Assembly: GCA_965240325.2 (NCBI GenBank)
Contig: OZ251227.1
Span: 620,001 to 684,000, forward strand
Origin: Rebecca billardiae RCC1528
Taxonomy: Eukaryota > Haptophyta
DNA length: 64,000 bases
Reading direction: 5' to 3'
How positions within the stretch are numbered: position 1 is the stretch's first letter; every line of letters begins with the position of its first letter. A program made the translations under genes and the position numbers. The notes beneath the pieces are model-generated. The model saw nothing but the letters and a program-made list of their open reading frames with translations, searched no databases and was not told the origin of the DNA. Positions 43,781 to 53,649 of this stretch are shown here, one piece after another.

Positions 43781-45985
43781 TCAGTCGTCCAGCGCGCGCT
43801 CGCCCGCGTCAGCCGCGGCGCGCAGCGCGTGCGCGCCGCCGGGCAGCCCGAGGTCGAGCACGTGCGTGTGGCCCGCGCGCGCGCTCGGCGCGTGCGACAC
43901 GGTCACGCACGCAATCCCGCGCCGCTGCAGCTCGGCCCAGAGCCACGCGTCGAAGCCGGCGGCGGTGGAGGCGGTGGGCTCGTCGAGCAGGAGGAAGTCG
44001 GGCAGGCCGAGCAGCGCGCGCGCGAGCGCGAGGCGCTGCGTCTCGCCGCCCGAGAGCCCGGCGCACGCGCCGGGCACGTCGAGCGCGCCGTCGGCGCCGC
44101 CGCCGCCGGCCGCGGGCGCGCGCGCCTCCGCGGCCGCGAGCAGGGGGCCCAGCCCGGCCTCGCGCAGCGCGGCGCGCAGCTCGCCCGCGCTGGGTGGCGC
44201 CGGCGCGCCGCCCGAGCTGGAGGCGGCGGCGCCGACGCGCGGGTACGTGAGCGCCTGGCGCAGCGAGTGCGACGGGTCCACGTACGGCCGCTGCGGCACG
44301 TACGCCACCGACTGCGCGCGCGGCATCAGCAGCTCGCCTGCGCGAGGCTCCCACCAGCCGCCGAGCGTGCGCAGCAGCGACGTCTTGCCGCACCCGTTCG
44401 GCCCGCGGACGAGGAGGCGGGTGCGCCGGTCGATGGCGAGGGTGAGCCCGCTGACGAGCGGCGGCACGCCGGGCGGGCCGACACACACGTCGCGCAGCTC
44501 GATGCGCTGCTCGCCCGCCGCGGCGCGCGCGCCCTCGCCACCGTCGGCGCCGAGCGCCGCGCGCGCCGTCCGCGTGCCCGCCGCCGCCTCGGTCGCGTCC
44601 AGCGCAGACTGCACGCGCGCGGCGAGGCCGGCGGCGGTGCGCGCGGCGCGGTGCGCGCCGACCAGGTCGCGCGCGCAGAGGCCGAGGTCGACGAGCAGGT
44701 GCAGCGACGAGAGGAAGTACTCCGTCGCGCCGCCCGCCGCGCCGCCGCCGCGCGCGCCGCCCACGCCCGCGCCCGCGCCCGCGCCGCCGCCGCCGTACAC
44801 GGCGGGTGTCATGGCGGTGAAGGCGGCGAGGATGCCGAGGTAGCGCAGGGTGTACGACTCGAGCGTGGCGGCGAGGAGCTGCTGCGCGTGCAGCGCGGAG
44901 GAGGCGCGCGCGGCGGAGGCCCAGCGCGCGCCCAGCGCGGCCGCCTCCGCGCGCGCGCCGCGCAGCGCGTGCACGCCCTCCGCGTGCTCGACGACGCGCG
45001 CGTGCGCGGCTGCGAGCTCGGCCGCGGCCGCCGCATGCCGCGCGCGCAGCGAAGCAAACGCCGGCGCGATCGAGCGCACCCAGCCGCCGGCGACGGCGTA
45101 GAAGGCGAAGGCGCCGACGAGGCGGCGCCCGCCCATCAGCGACGCGAGCGTCGCGGTGAGCATGCACGCCTCGATCCCCGGCTTGAGCACCCCCGACGCG
45201 AGCGCGGCCAGCTCATCGCAGAGCGCGTCCGAGTCTGCGCCCAGCGCGCGCGACAGGTCGGACGCGCGCACGGGCGCGGGCGGCGCGGCGGCGGGCGCGG
45301 CGGCGGGCGTGGGGCCGGCGGAGCGGTCGGCCTCGGCATCGGCGTCGCCCTCCGCCTCGCCCTCGCCCTCGCCCTCGCCGCGCTGCTGCGCGCGCGCCGC
45401 GGCGGCGAGCAGCGCGCCGCTCGCGAGCGCCGCGCGCCAGCGCGCCTCGAGCCGCGCGCGCAGCGAGGCGGCGAGCCGCGCGCACGCGTACTGCGACGCG
45501 GCGCCGAGGAAGGCGGTGGGCAGCGTCCAGATTGCAAAGTCGATCTGCCGCTCGAAGAGCGCGTCCCAGTCGCGCGCCGACAGCAGCGCGCCCAGCACGC
45601 CGATCTCCGCCGAGACGTGCGTCGCCGCCCAGCGCCGCAGCGCGAGCGCCGCGCCGAGCAGCGCCGCGTCGGCGACGGGCGCCGAGCGCCACGCGGGCAC
45701 GAGCGCGCGGAGCACGACGCGCGTGGGCGACGGCTTCGCCACCGCGCGCGCGCTCGGCGTGCGCGCCGGCGCCGCCGGCTGCGCAGCTGGCGCCGGCTTG
45801 CCGGCGGCGGCGGCCGCCGCCGCCGCCGCCGCAGCGCGGCGCGCGCGCCGGCGCGCGAGCGTGCTCTGCAGGGTGAAGCTCGCCGCCGCGAAAGCCCATA
45901 CGGCGAGCACGGCCCGCCCGCGCCCCGAGCGCACCCACGCCGTCGCGAGGTGCTGCGCGAAGCTGCTGCCACTCGCGCTGGCCAT
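43781..45985 (-). CDS. ABCD-type half ABC transporter (peroxisomal acyl-CoA transporter-like)
   Basis: A 734-aa half transporter with an N-terminal membrane half and a C-terminal ATPase. The membrane half has an FAIWTLPTAFLGAASQYA span, a segment with LIAF-like spans GRRLVGAFAFYAVAGGW, and LRYLGILAAFTAMTPAVY. The ATPase half has Walker A (VRGPNGCGKTSLL, about 527), the Q-loop region (VAYVPQRPYV), the signature LSGGETQRLALARAL (about 640), Walker B (FLLLDEPTAS, about 665) and the switch His (TVSHAPSA). The order and the VAYVPQRPY block fit the ABCD family (ALDP, PMP70), which moves fatty acyl-CoA into peroxisomes; in algae some members sit elsewhere. I chose the ATG at 45985 because upstream residues are basic and without a family match, and it leaves 191 bp to the divergent gene. 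Poly-Ala and a Gly/Glu-rich loop are inserts. Confidence 0.82.
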   Translation of the reverse strand: MASASGSSFAQHLATAWVRSGRGRAVLAVWAFAAASFTLQSTLARRRARRAAAAAAAAAAAGKPAPAAQPAAPARTPSARAVAKPSPTRVVLRALVPAWRSAPVADAALLGAALALRRWAATHVSAEIGVLGALLSARDWDALFERQIDFAIWTLPTAFLGAASQYACARLAASLRARLEARWRAALASGALLAAAARAQQRGEGEGEGEAEGDADAEADRSAGPTPAAAPAAAPPAPVRASDLSRALGADSDALCDELAALASGVLKPGIEACMLTATLASLMGGRRLVGAFAFYAVAGGWVRSIAPAFASLRARHAAAAAELAAAHARVVEHAEGVHALRGARAEAAALGARWASAARASSALHAQQLLAATLESYTLRYLGILAAFTAMTPAVYGGGGAGAGAGVGGARGGGAAGGATEYFLSSLHLLVDLGLCARDLVGAHRAARTAAGLAARVQSALDATEAAAGTRTARAALGADGGEGARAAAGEQRIELRDVCVGPPGVPPLVSGLTLAIDRRTRLLVRGPNGCGKTSLLRTLGGWWEPRAGELLMPRAQSVAYVPQRPYVDPSHSLRQALTYPRVGAAASSSGGAPAPPSAGELRAALREAGLGPLLAAAEARAPAAGGGGADGALDVPGACAGLSGGETQRLALARALLGLPDFLLLDEPTASTAAGFDAWLWAELQRRGIACVTVSHAPSARAGHTHVLDLGLPGGAHALRAAADAGERALDD

Positions 45986-46176
45986 TGGTGCTGATGACGC
46001 GGCTGATGAGAGAGGCTCCGGCCCGAGCGCGCAGCACGTGGCCGCAACTCGGTGGCGACTGGGCGGTTCGTCAGCAGCCTTTGCTTTGCAAGTTTTGCGC
46101 GCCCTTTTCCGAATTTCCTCAGCTCTTCTTTTTCTCCGTCGCCCGCTCCAGACGTCGCTGCGCACTCGCGCCCGCC
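45986..46176. promoter_or_regulatory. Divergent promoter region, ABCD transporter / glucosidase II
   Basis: A 191-bp gap between two divergent starts. The half nearest the glucosidase gene (about 46080-46150) is pyrimidine-rich. No TATA box is seen. Confidence 0.45.
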
Positions 46177-49100
46177 ATGCGCTGGCAGCGCGCCGCCATC
46201 GCCGGCGCGTCGCGCGTCGCGCTCGCGCTGCTGCTGCTGGCGCCCGCCGCGCGCGCGTTCGACGCGTACAAGTTCAAGAAGTGCGCCGACAACGCCTTCT
46301 GCCGCCGCCACCGCGCGCGCGCCGACGCGCCCGCCGACTCGTACGCGGCGGACGCGTCGACGCTCGCCGTCGAGTCGGACGAGCTGCGCGTGATCGTCGC
46401 GTCGTCCGAGCACCGCGTGCCGCTCGAGCTGCGGCTCACGGCGGCGGGCGACGCGCTGACGGCACGCGTCCGCCTCAAGGAGCTCGAGCCGCTCCACCCG
46501 CGCTTCGAGGTCCCGCACGTGCTCGTCGACGGCGCGGCCGCGCCCGCGCCGCTGCGCGTGCTCGCGCGCGACGCCGCGGGCGTGACGGTCGCGCTGGGCG
46601 CGGAGGGCGCGGGCGGCGGCGAGGTGCGGCTGGAGTTCTCGCCGCTCCGCCTCCACTTCTCCGCGCCCGCCGCCGGCGCGCCCGCCGCCGCGCCCCTCGT
46701 GCGCCTCGCCACGCTGAACGCGCGCGGGCTGCTCGAGTACGAGCACTACCGGCAGAGGCCGGCCGCGGCGGCGGGCGGGGAGGCGGGCGCGGCGGCGGGC
46801 GAGGGGGAGGCGGCGGCGGGCGAGGGGCCCGAGCAGCCGGAGGCCGAGCCCGCCGAGCCGCCCGTCCCCGCGCCCCCGGACTCCACCGGACTGTGGGAGG
46901 AGGAGTTTCAGTCGCACCGCGACACCAAGCCCAAGGGCCCCGCCTCGATCGGCCTCGACTTCTCGCTGCATGGCTTCGAGCACGTGTACGGGCTGCCCGA
47001 GCACGCGACGGCGCTCAGCCTCAAGGACACGCGGTGCGCGCCGCCGCGCACCGCGCCGCCCCTCGCTCGATGCGCGCGCGCGCGCTCACGCGCCGCGCCG
47101 CGCCGATCGCGCGCGGCCCCGCTGCCGCGCTGCGCAGCGGCGAGGGCGCGTACCCCGAGCCGTACCGGCTGTTCAACCTCGACGTGTTCGAGTACGACCT
47201 GGACTCGCCGTTCGCGCTGTACGGCTCCGTCCCGCTCCTCCTCGCGCACGCGCCCGACCGCGCCGTGGGCGTGCTCTGGCTGAACGCGGCCGAGATGTAC
47301 GTGGATGTGGCGCGCGAGCGGGGCGGGGGCGGGGGCGGGGGCGGGCTGTTTGGCGGCGGGGGGAAGGGGGGCGGCGCGTCGGCGGTGCACACGCACTGGA
47401 TGGCCGAGTCGGGCGTGCTCGACGCCTTCGTGCTCCTCGGCCCGACGCCGCGCGCGCTCGCCCGCCAGCACACGCGGCTGGTGGGCACGCCGTTCCTGCC
47501 GCCGCTCTTTGCACTCGGCTACCACCAGTGCCGCTGGAACTACAACGACGAGGCGGACGTGCGCGCGGTGGACGCGGCGTTCGAGGCGCACGACTTCCCG
47601 TACGACGTGCTCTGGCTCGACATCGAGCACACCGACGGCAAGCGCTACTTCACGTGGGACGAGCGCAAGTTCCCGCGCCCCGCCGCGCTGCAGGAGGCGC
47701 TGGGCGCGCGCGGCCACCGCACGGTGGTGATCATCGACCCGCACATCAAGCGGGACGAGGGCTACGAGGTGCACGCGCAGGCGACGAGCCGGGGGCTGTA
47801 CGTGCGCACGCACGCCAACGAGACCTTCGACGGCTGGTGCTGGCCCGGCTCCTCCTCGTACCTCGACTTCCTGCAGCCGGACGTGCGCGCGTTCTGGGCT
47901 GAGCGGCTGCAGCTGCGGCAGTACGCGGGCAGCACGCGCCACCTGCACGTGTGGAACGACATGAACGAGCCGAGCGTGTTCAACGGGCCGGAGGTGACGA
48001 TGCAGAAGGACTGCCTGCACGCGAACGGCGGCGTGGAGCACCGCGACGTGCACAACCTGTACGGCCACCTCCAGGCGATGGCCACGCGGCAGGGGCTGCT
48101 CGAGCGCGAGATGGACGGCCCCGCGGGCGCGCAGCGCAAGCGGCCGTTTGTGCTCACGCGCGCCTTCTTCGCGGGCACGCAGCGGCTGGCGGCGGTGTGG
48201 ACGGGCGACAACATGGCCAAGTGGGAGCACCTCGCCGCGGCCACGCCGATGCTGCTCACGCTCGGGCTCGGCGGCATCACCTTCTGCGGCGCGGACGTGG
48301 GCGGTGCGCGCGCGCCCGCGCGCGCCCTCTTTGCGCGCGCGCTCCACCCCTCGACCCGTCTGCCCGCACCACCCCTCGCCCTCCCCGCCTCCCGCCGCGC
48401 AGGCTTCTTCTACAACCCGGACACCGAGCTCCTCGAGCGCTGGTACCAGGCGGGCGCGTACTACCCCTTCTTCCGCGCGCACGCGCACATCGAGACCAAG
48501 CGGCGCGAGCCTTGGCTCTTTGGCGAGCAGACGCTGGCGCGCGCGCGGGAGGCGGTGCGCGAGCGGTACCGGCTGCTGCCGTACCTGTACACGCTGTTCG
48601 CCGCGGCGCACGCGGACGGCGCGCCGCCGATGCGCCCGCTCCACTTCGAGTTCCCGACCGACGAGCCCACGTTTGCGCAGGAGGACGCCTTCATGCTCGG
48701 GCCAGCGCTGCTCGTGCGGCCGGTCGCGCAGCCAGGGGTGAGCGCAGTCGAGCTGCGGCTGCCGGGCGCGGCGGCGCGCGCGCACGGCGGCGGCGAGCCG
48801 GCGGCGCGGTGGTACGACGCGCACACGTCGGCGTACGCCGGCGACGGCGGCGCGCGCGCCTCGCTCGCCGCGCCGCCCGAGCGCATCCCCGTCCTCCAGC
48901 GCGGCGGCACCATCGTGCCGCGCCGCGAGCGCGCGCGCCGCGCGTCCAACTCGATGGCCTTTGACCCGTACACACTCGTCGTCGCGCCCGACGCGGCGGG
49001 CGGCGCGCGCGGCGAGCTGTACCTCGACGACGGCGAGAGCTACGCGCACGAGGAGGGCGCATTCGCGTGGCGGCAGCTCTCGTACGCGGGCGGCACGCTC

Positions 49101-49367
49101 GAGTGCGCGCAGAGCGCCTCGCGGCCGCGCGGCGCGGCGGGCGCGTGCGACGCGGTGCGCGGCGCGCGCTCGGCCGTCGAGCGCGTCGTGCTGCTCGACG
49201 TGGCCGCGCCGCCCGCGCGCGTGCGGCTGGTGGGCGCGGGCGGCGCCGAGCGCGAGCTCTCGTTCCGGCACGAGCCGGACGCGCGCGTGCTCGTCGTGCG
49301 CAAGCCCGACGTGCCGGTGTGCGACGACTGGTCGATCGTCCTCGAGCCGGCGGCGGCGACGCGCTGA
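46177..49367 (+). CDS. GANAB: Glucosidase II alpha subunit (GH31)
   Basis: Three exons, 46177-47033, 47138-48303 and 48403-49367, joined by GT-AG introns of 104 and 99 bp, encode 995 aa. The N-terminus is a signal peptide (VALALLLLAPAARAF). The GH31 core shows HVYGLPEHATALSLKD, then after the first splice AYPEPYRLFNLDVF and YGSVPLLLAHAPD, followed by VLWLDIEHTDGKRYFTWD, the nucleophile Asp in HVWNDMNEPSVFNGPE (about 558), and the acid region GITFCGADVGG (about 670) that runs into FFYNPDTELLERWYQAGAYYPFF across the second splice; the frame reads through that intron if unspliced. Then come KRREPWLFGEQ and the C-terminal beta domains. The enzyme trims the two inner glucoses from N-glycans in the ER during glycoprotein folding. 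Its length fits the usual 920-970 aa plus small inserts (Glu/Ala-rich, residues 190-230). The start at 46177 gives the signal peptide. Confidence 0.93.
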
Positions 49368-49781
49368 CGGCCGACACCGGCACACTTGATGTGATTTTGT
49401 GAAGTCACTTGACAGTGACACGCGGGCGGGCACACGCTGCCACGGCGCGGCGGCGGCGGGCGCTCCCGCGGCGCGAGGACCGTGGGCCACGGCCAGGGAG
49501 GCATCGCACGCCGGACTCCAGCCGCGGTTGGGCGGCTGGCTCGGCCGGGGCTCCCCGCCATCGCCGTCCGACGGCTGTGCCCGCGGCTCGCAGCGCTAGC
49601 AACGTAGCTACTAGCAACGGGCGGTGGGTTCCGGCGGCCGAATGCCATGCCCATGCTAGCCGGATTCTTGGCGTCGCTCATAGACACTACTCAGTTATAT
49701 AGGCGTTCCCTATAACGCCACATATATACGTTTATAATTAGCCTGATGTAGTGCCTATGCAGGCGTCGCAGCCATTACCGA
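49368..49781. other. Convergent intergenic region, AT-rich near 49690
   Basis: About 410 bp between glucosidase II and the F-box/RCC1 gene. The stretch 49680-49760 is AT-rich. No gene or repeat recognised. Confidence 0.5.
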
Positions 49782-51257
49782 TTACGACGAGATGACTCCC
49801 GCCTCGCACAGCATCAGCTGCTGAGGCACGTCTACGCCCTCCTCCGGATTGAGTGCGCTGCGGCCGTCACCAAGGGCGGCGGACAGGTGGCCCCACACGT
49901 ACACTTGCCTGTTCGACGTCGTGGCGCAAGAATTGCGATACCCCATGAACACGCCGACCACAAATTCGCCGCCAAGTGCCTCCACGCGTATGGGTACCGT
50001 CAGCCCGCCGGCCTCGTCGCCGTGGCCGAGCAAATCGTACCCGCCGCACGTGTGCATACCACCCTCCGCGTCTAGCAGCGCGGTGGCGTAAGAACCGGCG
50101 GAGGCGCGCACGGTGCGCACGCCCGCAAGAGCCTCGATGCGCCTCGGCACGTTCTGGCGCACTCGGTCGCCGTGCCCAAGCTGCCCCTCGTCACCCCTTC
50201 CGAACGAGTGCGCACAGCCCGCCTCGTCCACTACCACGGAGTGGGACATCCCTGCGCTCACATGGACGGCGCGCACAGCAGCGAGCGCCTCGATGCGCTT
50301 GGGCGTGAGCTGGTGGGCGTTGTCACCACGACCGAGTTCACCACTGCGTCCGTACCCAAACGAGTACACGGCACCCGACGTGCATAGCGCCAGACTGTGC
50401 GCGCCCCCAGCGGAGATGCCGGCGATGCGCGCGTGCGCGAGGCCCTCGACCAGCGTGGGCACGAGCTGCCTCCGATCGACAGCGTAGCCGAGGCGCCCAA
50501 ATCCGTTATGACCCCAGCTGTGCACGCGCCCCGTGGCAGTGAGGGCGAGACAATGTACGTTGCGACTGGAGATGCACACGACGTGCTCGTCGCGCAGCTC
50601 GTCGATGCGCGTGGGGGTGGGCACCTCCTCCACGTCAGTGCCCAGCCCCAGCTGGCCCGAAGCGTTCCTACCGCACGCGTACACGGCGCCAGCGTCGCTC
50701 AGCGCCAGCAGGTGGTGCGAACCGGCGGCGACCGCGGTGATACGCGCGTCGCCAAGAGCGGCCACGCGGCGCGGCTTGAGTTCGCCAGGCGCCTCCTCGC
50801 TCTCGCCGTGCCCGAGCGCGGCGAAGGAGGCAGACCGCCTCTCGCGCTCCTCATCAGCCTCCTCCTCTTCCTCGTCCTCGAACAGCACTCGCTCACCACA
50901 CGTGTACAGCGCTCCCGAGGCACCGACGAGCGCGCTCATCCGTTGCTGCATGCAATCGTCAGACACGGCCGCGACAAGTGCATGTCGCTGCGCCCCGCGC
51001 CAAACGCGCCCCACCTCGAGCAGCAACCGCGTTGCCTTTGGACCCGTGTCCACGTGCTTGGGCAGAAGATGGCCAAACCGGGCGCGCAGAACACTCTCGA
51101 CCAGCGAGCGCGAGGATGGCGCGCCGCGGAAGAGGCGCGACGTGGCGTTCAGCGAGGCCAAGTCCTCCACGTCCTCGACGAAGCCCACGATGCGCTCGAG
51201 GAGCTCGGCATCCAAGGCCGCCAGCCACACTGCGGGCGCACATCCGCGCACGCTCAT
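49782..51257 (-). CDS. F-box and RCC1-repeat protein
   Basis: A 491-aa protein. Residues about 10-45 (LDAELLERIVGFVEDVEDLASL followed by NATSRLFRG) fit an F-box, which would couple it to SKP1 in an SCF ubiquitin ligase. After an acidic spacer (EDEEEEEADEE), at least six RCC1 repeats follow. Examples are GSHHLLALSDAGAVYACGRN, ASGQLGLG, VHCLALTATGRVHSWGHNGF, GRLGYA, GGAHSLALCTSGAVYSFGYG, RSGELGRG, GMSHSVVVDEAGCAHSFGRG and DEGQLGHG. They should form a seven-bladed propeller that reads a partner or substrate. The combination occurs in animal FBXO/RCBTB-type and algal proteins; the target is unknown. The start at 51257 precedes the F-box by nine residues and leaves 90 bp to the divergent gene. Confidence 0.85.
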   Translation of the reverse strand: MSVRGCAPAVWLAALDAELLERIVGFVEDVEDLASLNATSRLFRGAPSSRSLVESVLRARFGHLLPKHVDTGPKATRLLLEVGRVWRGAQRHALVAAVSDDCMQQRMSALVGASGALYTCGERVLFEDEEEEEADEERERRSASFAALGHGESEEAPGELKPRRVAALGDARITAVAAGSHHLLALSDAGAVYACGRNASGQLGLGTDVEEVPTPTRIDELRDEHVVCISSRNVHCLALTATGRVHSWGHNGFGRLGYAVDRRQLVPTLVEGLAHARIAGISAGGAHSLALCTSGAVYSFGYGRSGELGRGDNAHQLTPKRIEALAAVRAVHVSAGMSHSVVVDEAGCAHSFGRGDEGQLGHGDRVRQNVPRRIEALAGVRTVRASAGSYATALLDAEGGMHTCGGYDLLGHGDEAGGLTVPIRVEALGGEFVVGVFMGYRNSCATTSNRQVYVWGHLSAALGDGRSALNPEEGVDVPQQLMLCEAGVISS

Positions 51258-51347
51258 AGCTCGATCCCGCCCTTCGCAACGCAACGAGCGAACCGCCACC
51301 CGTCGCAGGTGGGCGAACAAAATGGCGTCGCCGCGCGGTCGGGGCGG
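51258..51347. promoter_or_regulatory. Short divergent promoter region, F-box/RCC1 / membrane protein
   Basis: Only 90 bp separate the two chosen starts, the shortest of the five divergent gaps in the window. No TATA box. If either start is wrong, the gap is longer. Confidence 0.4.
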
Positions 51348-53498
51348 ATGAGGGCCTCGCAAGCGGATGACAGCGCGAAGGATGCGCGGTGGTTCGAGGC
51401 GCGCGCCGAGGAGGGCAGCGACGACGGCGGCGGCAGCAGCGAAGGGAGCGGCGGCGGCGAGGCTGGCCGCGCGCGCGCGTGCGGCGCGTGCTTCGCGTTT
51501 GCCAGCGCGCAGCCGTCGCCGCGCGACGAGGGGTCGGCGCGGCGGTGGGGAGCGGTCGCGCGGGTGACGCCGATGCGTCGCATCTCGACGGCTCTCGGCC
51601 GGGCGCTCCCGTCCATGTCCCACGTGCTCGCCGCCTGGCGCGGCTCGCGCCACTCGCGCGCGGCCGGCGCGGGCTCCTTCCCGTCGCCGTTTGCGGACGG
51701 CGCCGACCCGCAGCACCCCGACCGCTCGTTTGCGTCGTACGTGATCCGGCTGCACGGGCTCGAGCCGGACTCGACGCGCCGCTCGAACGGCGCGTGGCGC
51801 GCGTGGTTCGCCGCCGCCGCGTGCATGCACGTGCTCGCGTTCGTCGCGGACGTGGCCTCCGACCTGCGGTACGACGCGCGCGCGGCGCACTCCGCGTGGG
51901 TCGAGGAGCTGACGCCGCAGCCGTGGGAGGCGCTCGGCGCGCCGCGCGCGGCGCTGGCGCGGCTGCACATCCCGGTGAACGCGCTGCACTCGCTCGGCCT
52001 CCTCTGCTACCGCCTCGGCCCCCTCGCCAGCTTCTTCACGCTGCGCGCGCTCGGCGCGGCCGGGCGGCCGCTCCGGCAGGCGTCCAGGTCGTGGAAGCGA
52101 GAGCTGGGCGTGCTGCTGGGCCTGCGCGCGCCCGGCGGCGGCGGCGGCGGGGTGGGCGGCTCGGGGGAGGCGGCCGGGCTCGGCGACGACTCGCGCACCG
52201 CGCCGCCGCGCCCGCTGATGCACAGCACGCGGCTGCGCATCCGCACCTCCGAGCACCGCGTGTACGCGGCCGTGCTGCTGCTGTGGCTCAGCTACGCGGC
52301 AGCCGTCCAGCTGCGGCCGAGGAGCGAGCGCGTGCGCGGCGTGGCCTCGCGCGCCGTCGCGTTCGTGAACACGAGCATCCTGAGCGGCGTGAGCACGCTC
52401 TGCTGCGCCGCCTTCTACGAGCGCCTCCGCTTCGACACGGCGCTGCTCCACGCGGCCGCGCGCGACGCGGAGGCGTGCGGCGGCGCGCTCGGCGGCGCGC
52501 TCGGCGGCGCGCGCGGCGCGGGCGCAGGCGCGGGCGCGGGCGCGGAGGGCGAGGCCGAGGGCGACACCGCGGCGCGGCTGATCCGCGCGCACCTGCAGCT
52601 CGACGCGCGGCTCACGCGCACCGGGCGCACGTGGCAGCGCCCGGTGATCACCGTCGTCGCCATCGACAGCCTGACCTGCCTGCTGCTGATGCTGCAGCAA
52701 ATGGCCCTGCTCAGCGCGGCCGAGAGCGGGCGCGGGCCGTACGCGCTGTGCGAGCGCGCGCTGGCGGAGGCGGGCGCGGCGGCGGGCGGCGGGGAGGGCG
52801 TGGCGGGGTGCTGGGTGCGCGCGGACCTCGAGTTCGCCGTGGCGTGCGTCTGCCTCGCCCTGCTGCGCCAGGGGCTGCTGGTGCGGGGCGTGGCGCTGCT
52901 GCACCGCGCGCTGTGCACGCACAGAGACGCGCTCGGCAGGCTCTCGCTCGAGAGCGCGCTCGGGCCCGCCACCGCGGAGGAGGAGGTGGACGCCGACGCG
53001 GAGGCGGGGGTGGAGGAGGCGAGGATGGAGCTGCTCGCGATGGCGGCGCAGCTCGGCGCGCGCTGCCCGCCGTCGCTCGCTCACACCGCCGCCCGCTCGC
53101 GCGCGCCCGGCCATGCGCGCGCGGCGACGACGCTCGTGCTGCCGCAGCTGCCGCAGCTGCGCTCGGCGCCGAGCGGCTGCGGCGCGGCCGTGGGCGGCGG
53201 CGGGCCGCGCGACGCGACTCCAGCCGCCGCCGGCCCGTCCGCGCCCTCGGCGCCGTGCGCGCGGCCGCGCGAGGAGCGCGAGGGGCGCGAGGGGGCTCGG
53301 CACTGGGACGACCTGCGCGAGCTGCTCGCACTGCTGCCGCTGCGCGTCACCTTCTACGGGAGAGACCTGGTGCTGGTCTACCGCACGGTGGCGGCGCAGG
53401 CCGTGTCCGTCACGCTGCTGCTGCTGCGACTGTGCTGGGTCAACGCCGTCAGCCGCGGCAGCGGGCACCACGCGTCAGCGTCAGCGGGCACTACGTAA
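51348..53498 (+). CDS. Multi-spanning membrane protein, about 7 TM segments, unknown function
   Basis: A 716-aa protein I do not recognise. About 125 charged and basic residues precede the first hydrophobic span (WFAAAACMHVLAFVADVA). Further spans read LHSLGLLCYRLGPLASFFTL, VYAAVLLLWLSYAAAVQL, AVAFVNTSILSGVSTLCCA, ITVVAIDSLTCLLLMLQQMA, LEFAVACVCLALLRQGLLV and, close to the C-terminus, AVSVTLLLLRLCWVNAV. Gly/Ala-rich and acidic loops lie between spans 2-3, 4-5 and 6-7. The layout, with an intracellular N-terminus predicted by the basic residues, a long loop before the last span and a short tail, recalls gustatory-receptor-like (7TMIC, DUF3537) proteins of algae. I do not see the TYxxxxxQF signature of the animal members, so this is only a guess. 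Domain-free transporters or GPCR-like proteins are alternatives. Confidence 0.6.
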   Translation: MRASQADDSAKDARWFEARAEEGSDDGGGSSEGSGGGEAGRARACGACFAFASAQPSPRDEGSARRWGAVARVTPMRRISTALGRALPSMSHVLAAWRGSRHSRAAGAGSFPSPFADGADPQHPDRSFASYVIRLHGLEPDSTRRSNGAWRAWFAAAACMHVLAFVADVASDLRYDARAAHSAWVEELTPQPWEALGAPRAALARLHIPVNALHSLGLLCYRLGPLASFFTLRALGAAGRPLRQASRSWKRELGVLLGLRAPGGGGGGVGGSGEAAGLGDDSRTAPPRPLMHSTRLRIRTSEHRVYAAVLLLWLSYAAAVQLRPRSERVRGVASRAVAFVNTSILSGVSTLCCAAFYERLRFDTALLHAAARDAEACGGALGGALGGARGAGAGAGAGAEGEAEGDTAARLIRAHLQLDARLTRTGRTWQRPVITVVAIDSLTCLLLMLQQMALLSAAESGRGPYALCERALAEAGAAAGGGEGVAGCWVRADLEFAVACVCLALLRQGLLVRGVALLHRALCTHRDALGRLSLESALGPATAEEEVDADAEAGVEEARMELLAMAAQLGARCPPSLAHTAARSRAPGHARAATTLVLPQLPQLRSAPSGCGAAVGGGGPRDATPAAAGPSAPSAPCARPREEREGREGARHWDDLRELLALLPLRVTFYGRDLVLVYRTVAAQAVSVTLLLLRLCWVNAVSRGSGHHASASAGTT

Positions 53499-53649
53499 CC
53501 ACGACGCGCTGTCGTCAGAAAGATGTGACGACACTCCTGCACTTATAACTTGCTGAGCGGACTACTATACAGTTTATAGCGCGGGGTTGTTGGTTGGGGA
53601 CACCCCCATGCGCGCGCCACAGCGCTGGCGCAATGTCGCCTAGTTAGCG
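53499..53649. other. Short convergent gap
   Basis: Only 151 bp between the stop codons of two convergent genes. It contains AT-rich stretches (about 53540-53580). Transcripts may overlap here. Confidence 0.5.

Noticed and set aside
43607-45994. A 795-codon + strand frame
   Set aside because: Antisense to the ABC transporter, whose Walker and signature motifs are clear.
46908-49490. An 860-codon minus-strand frame
   Set aside because: Antisense to glucosidase II; no motif.
51389-53548. A 719-codon frame overlapping the membrane protein
   Set aside because: Same strand but Arg-rich shadow; the other frame has well-spaced hydrophobic spans.
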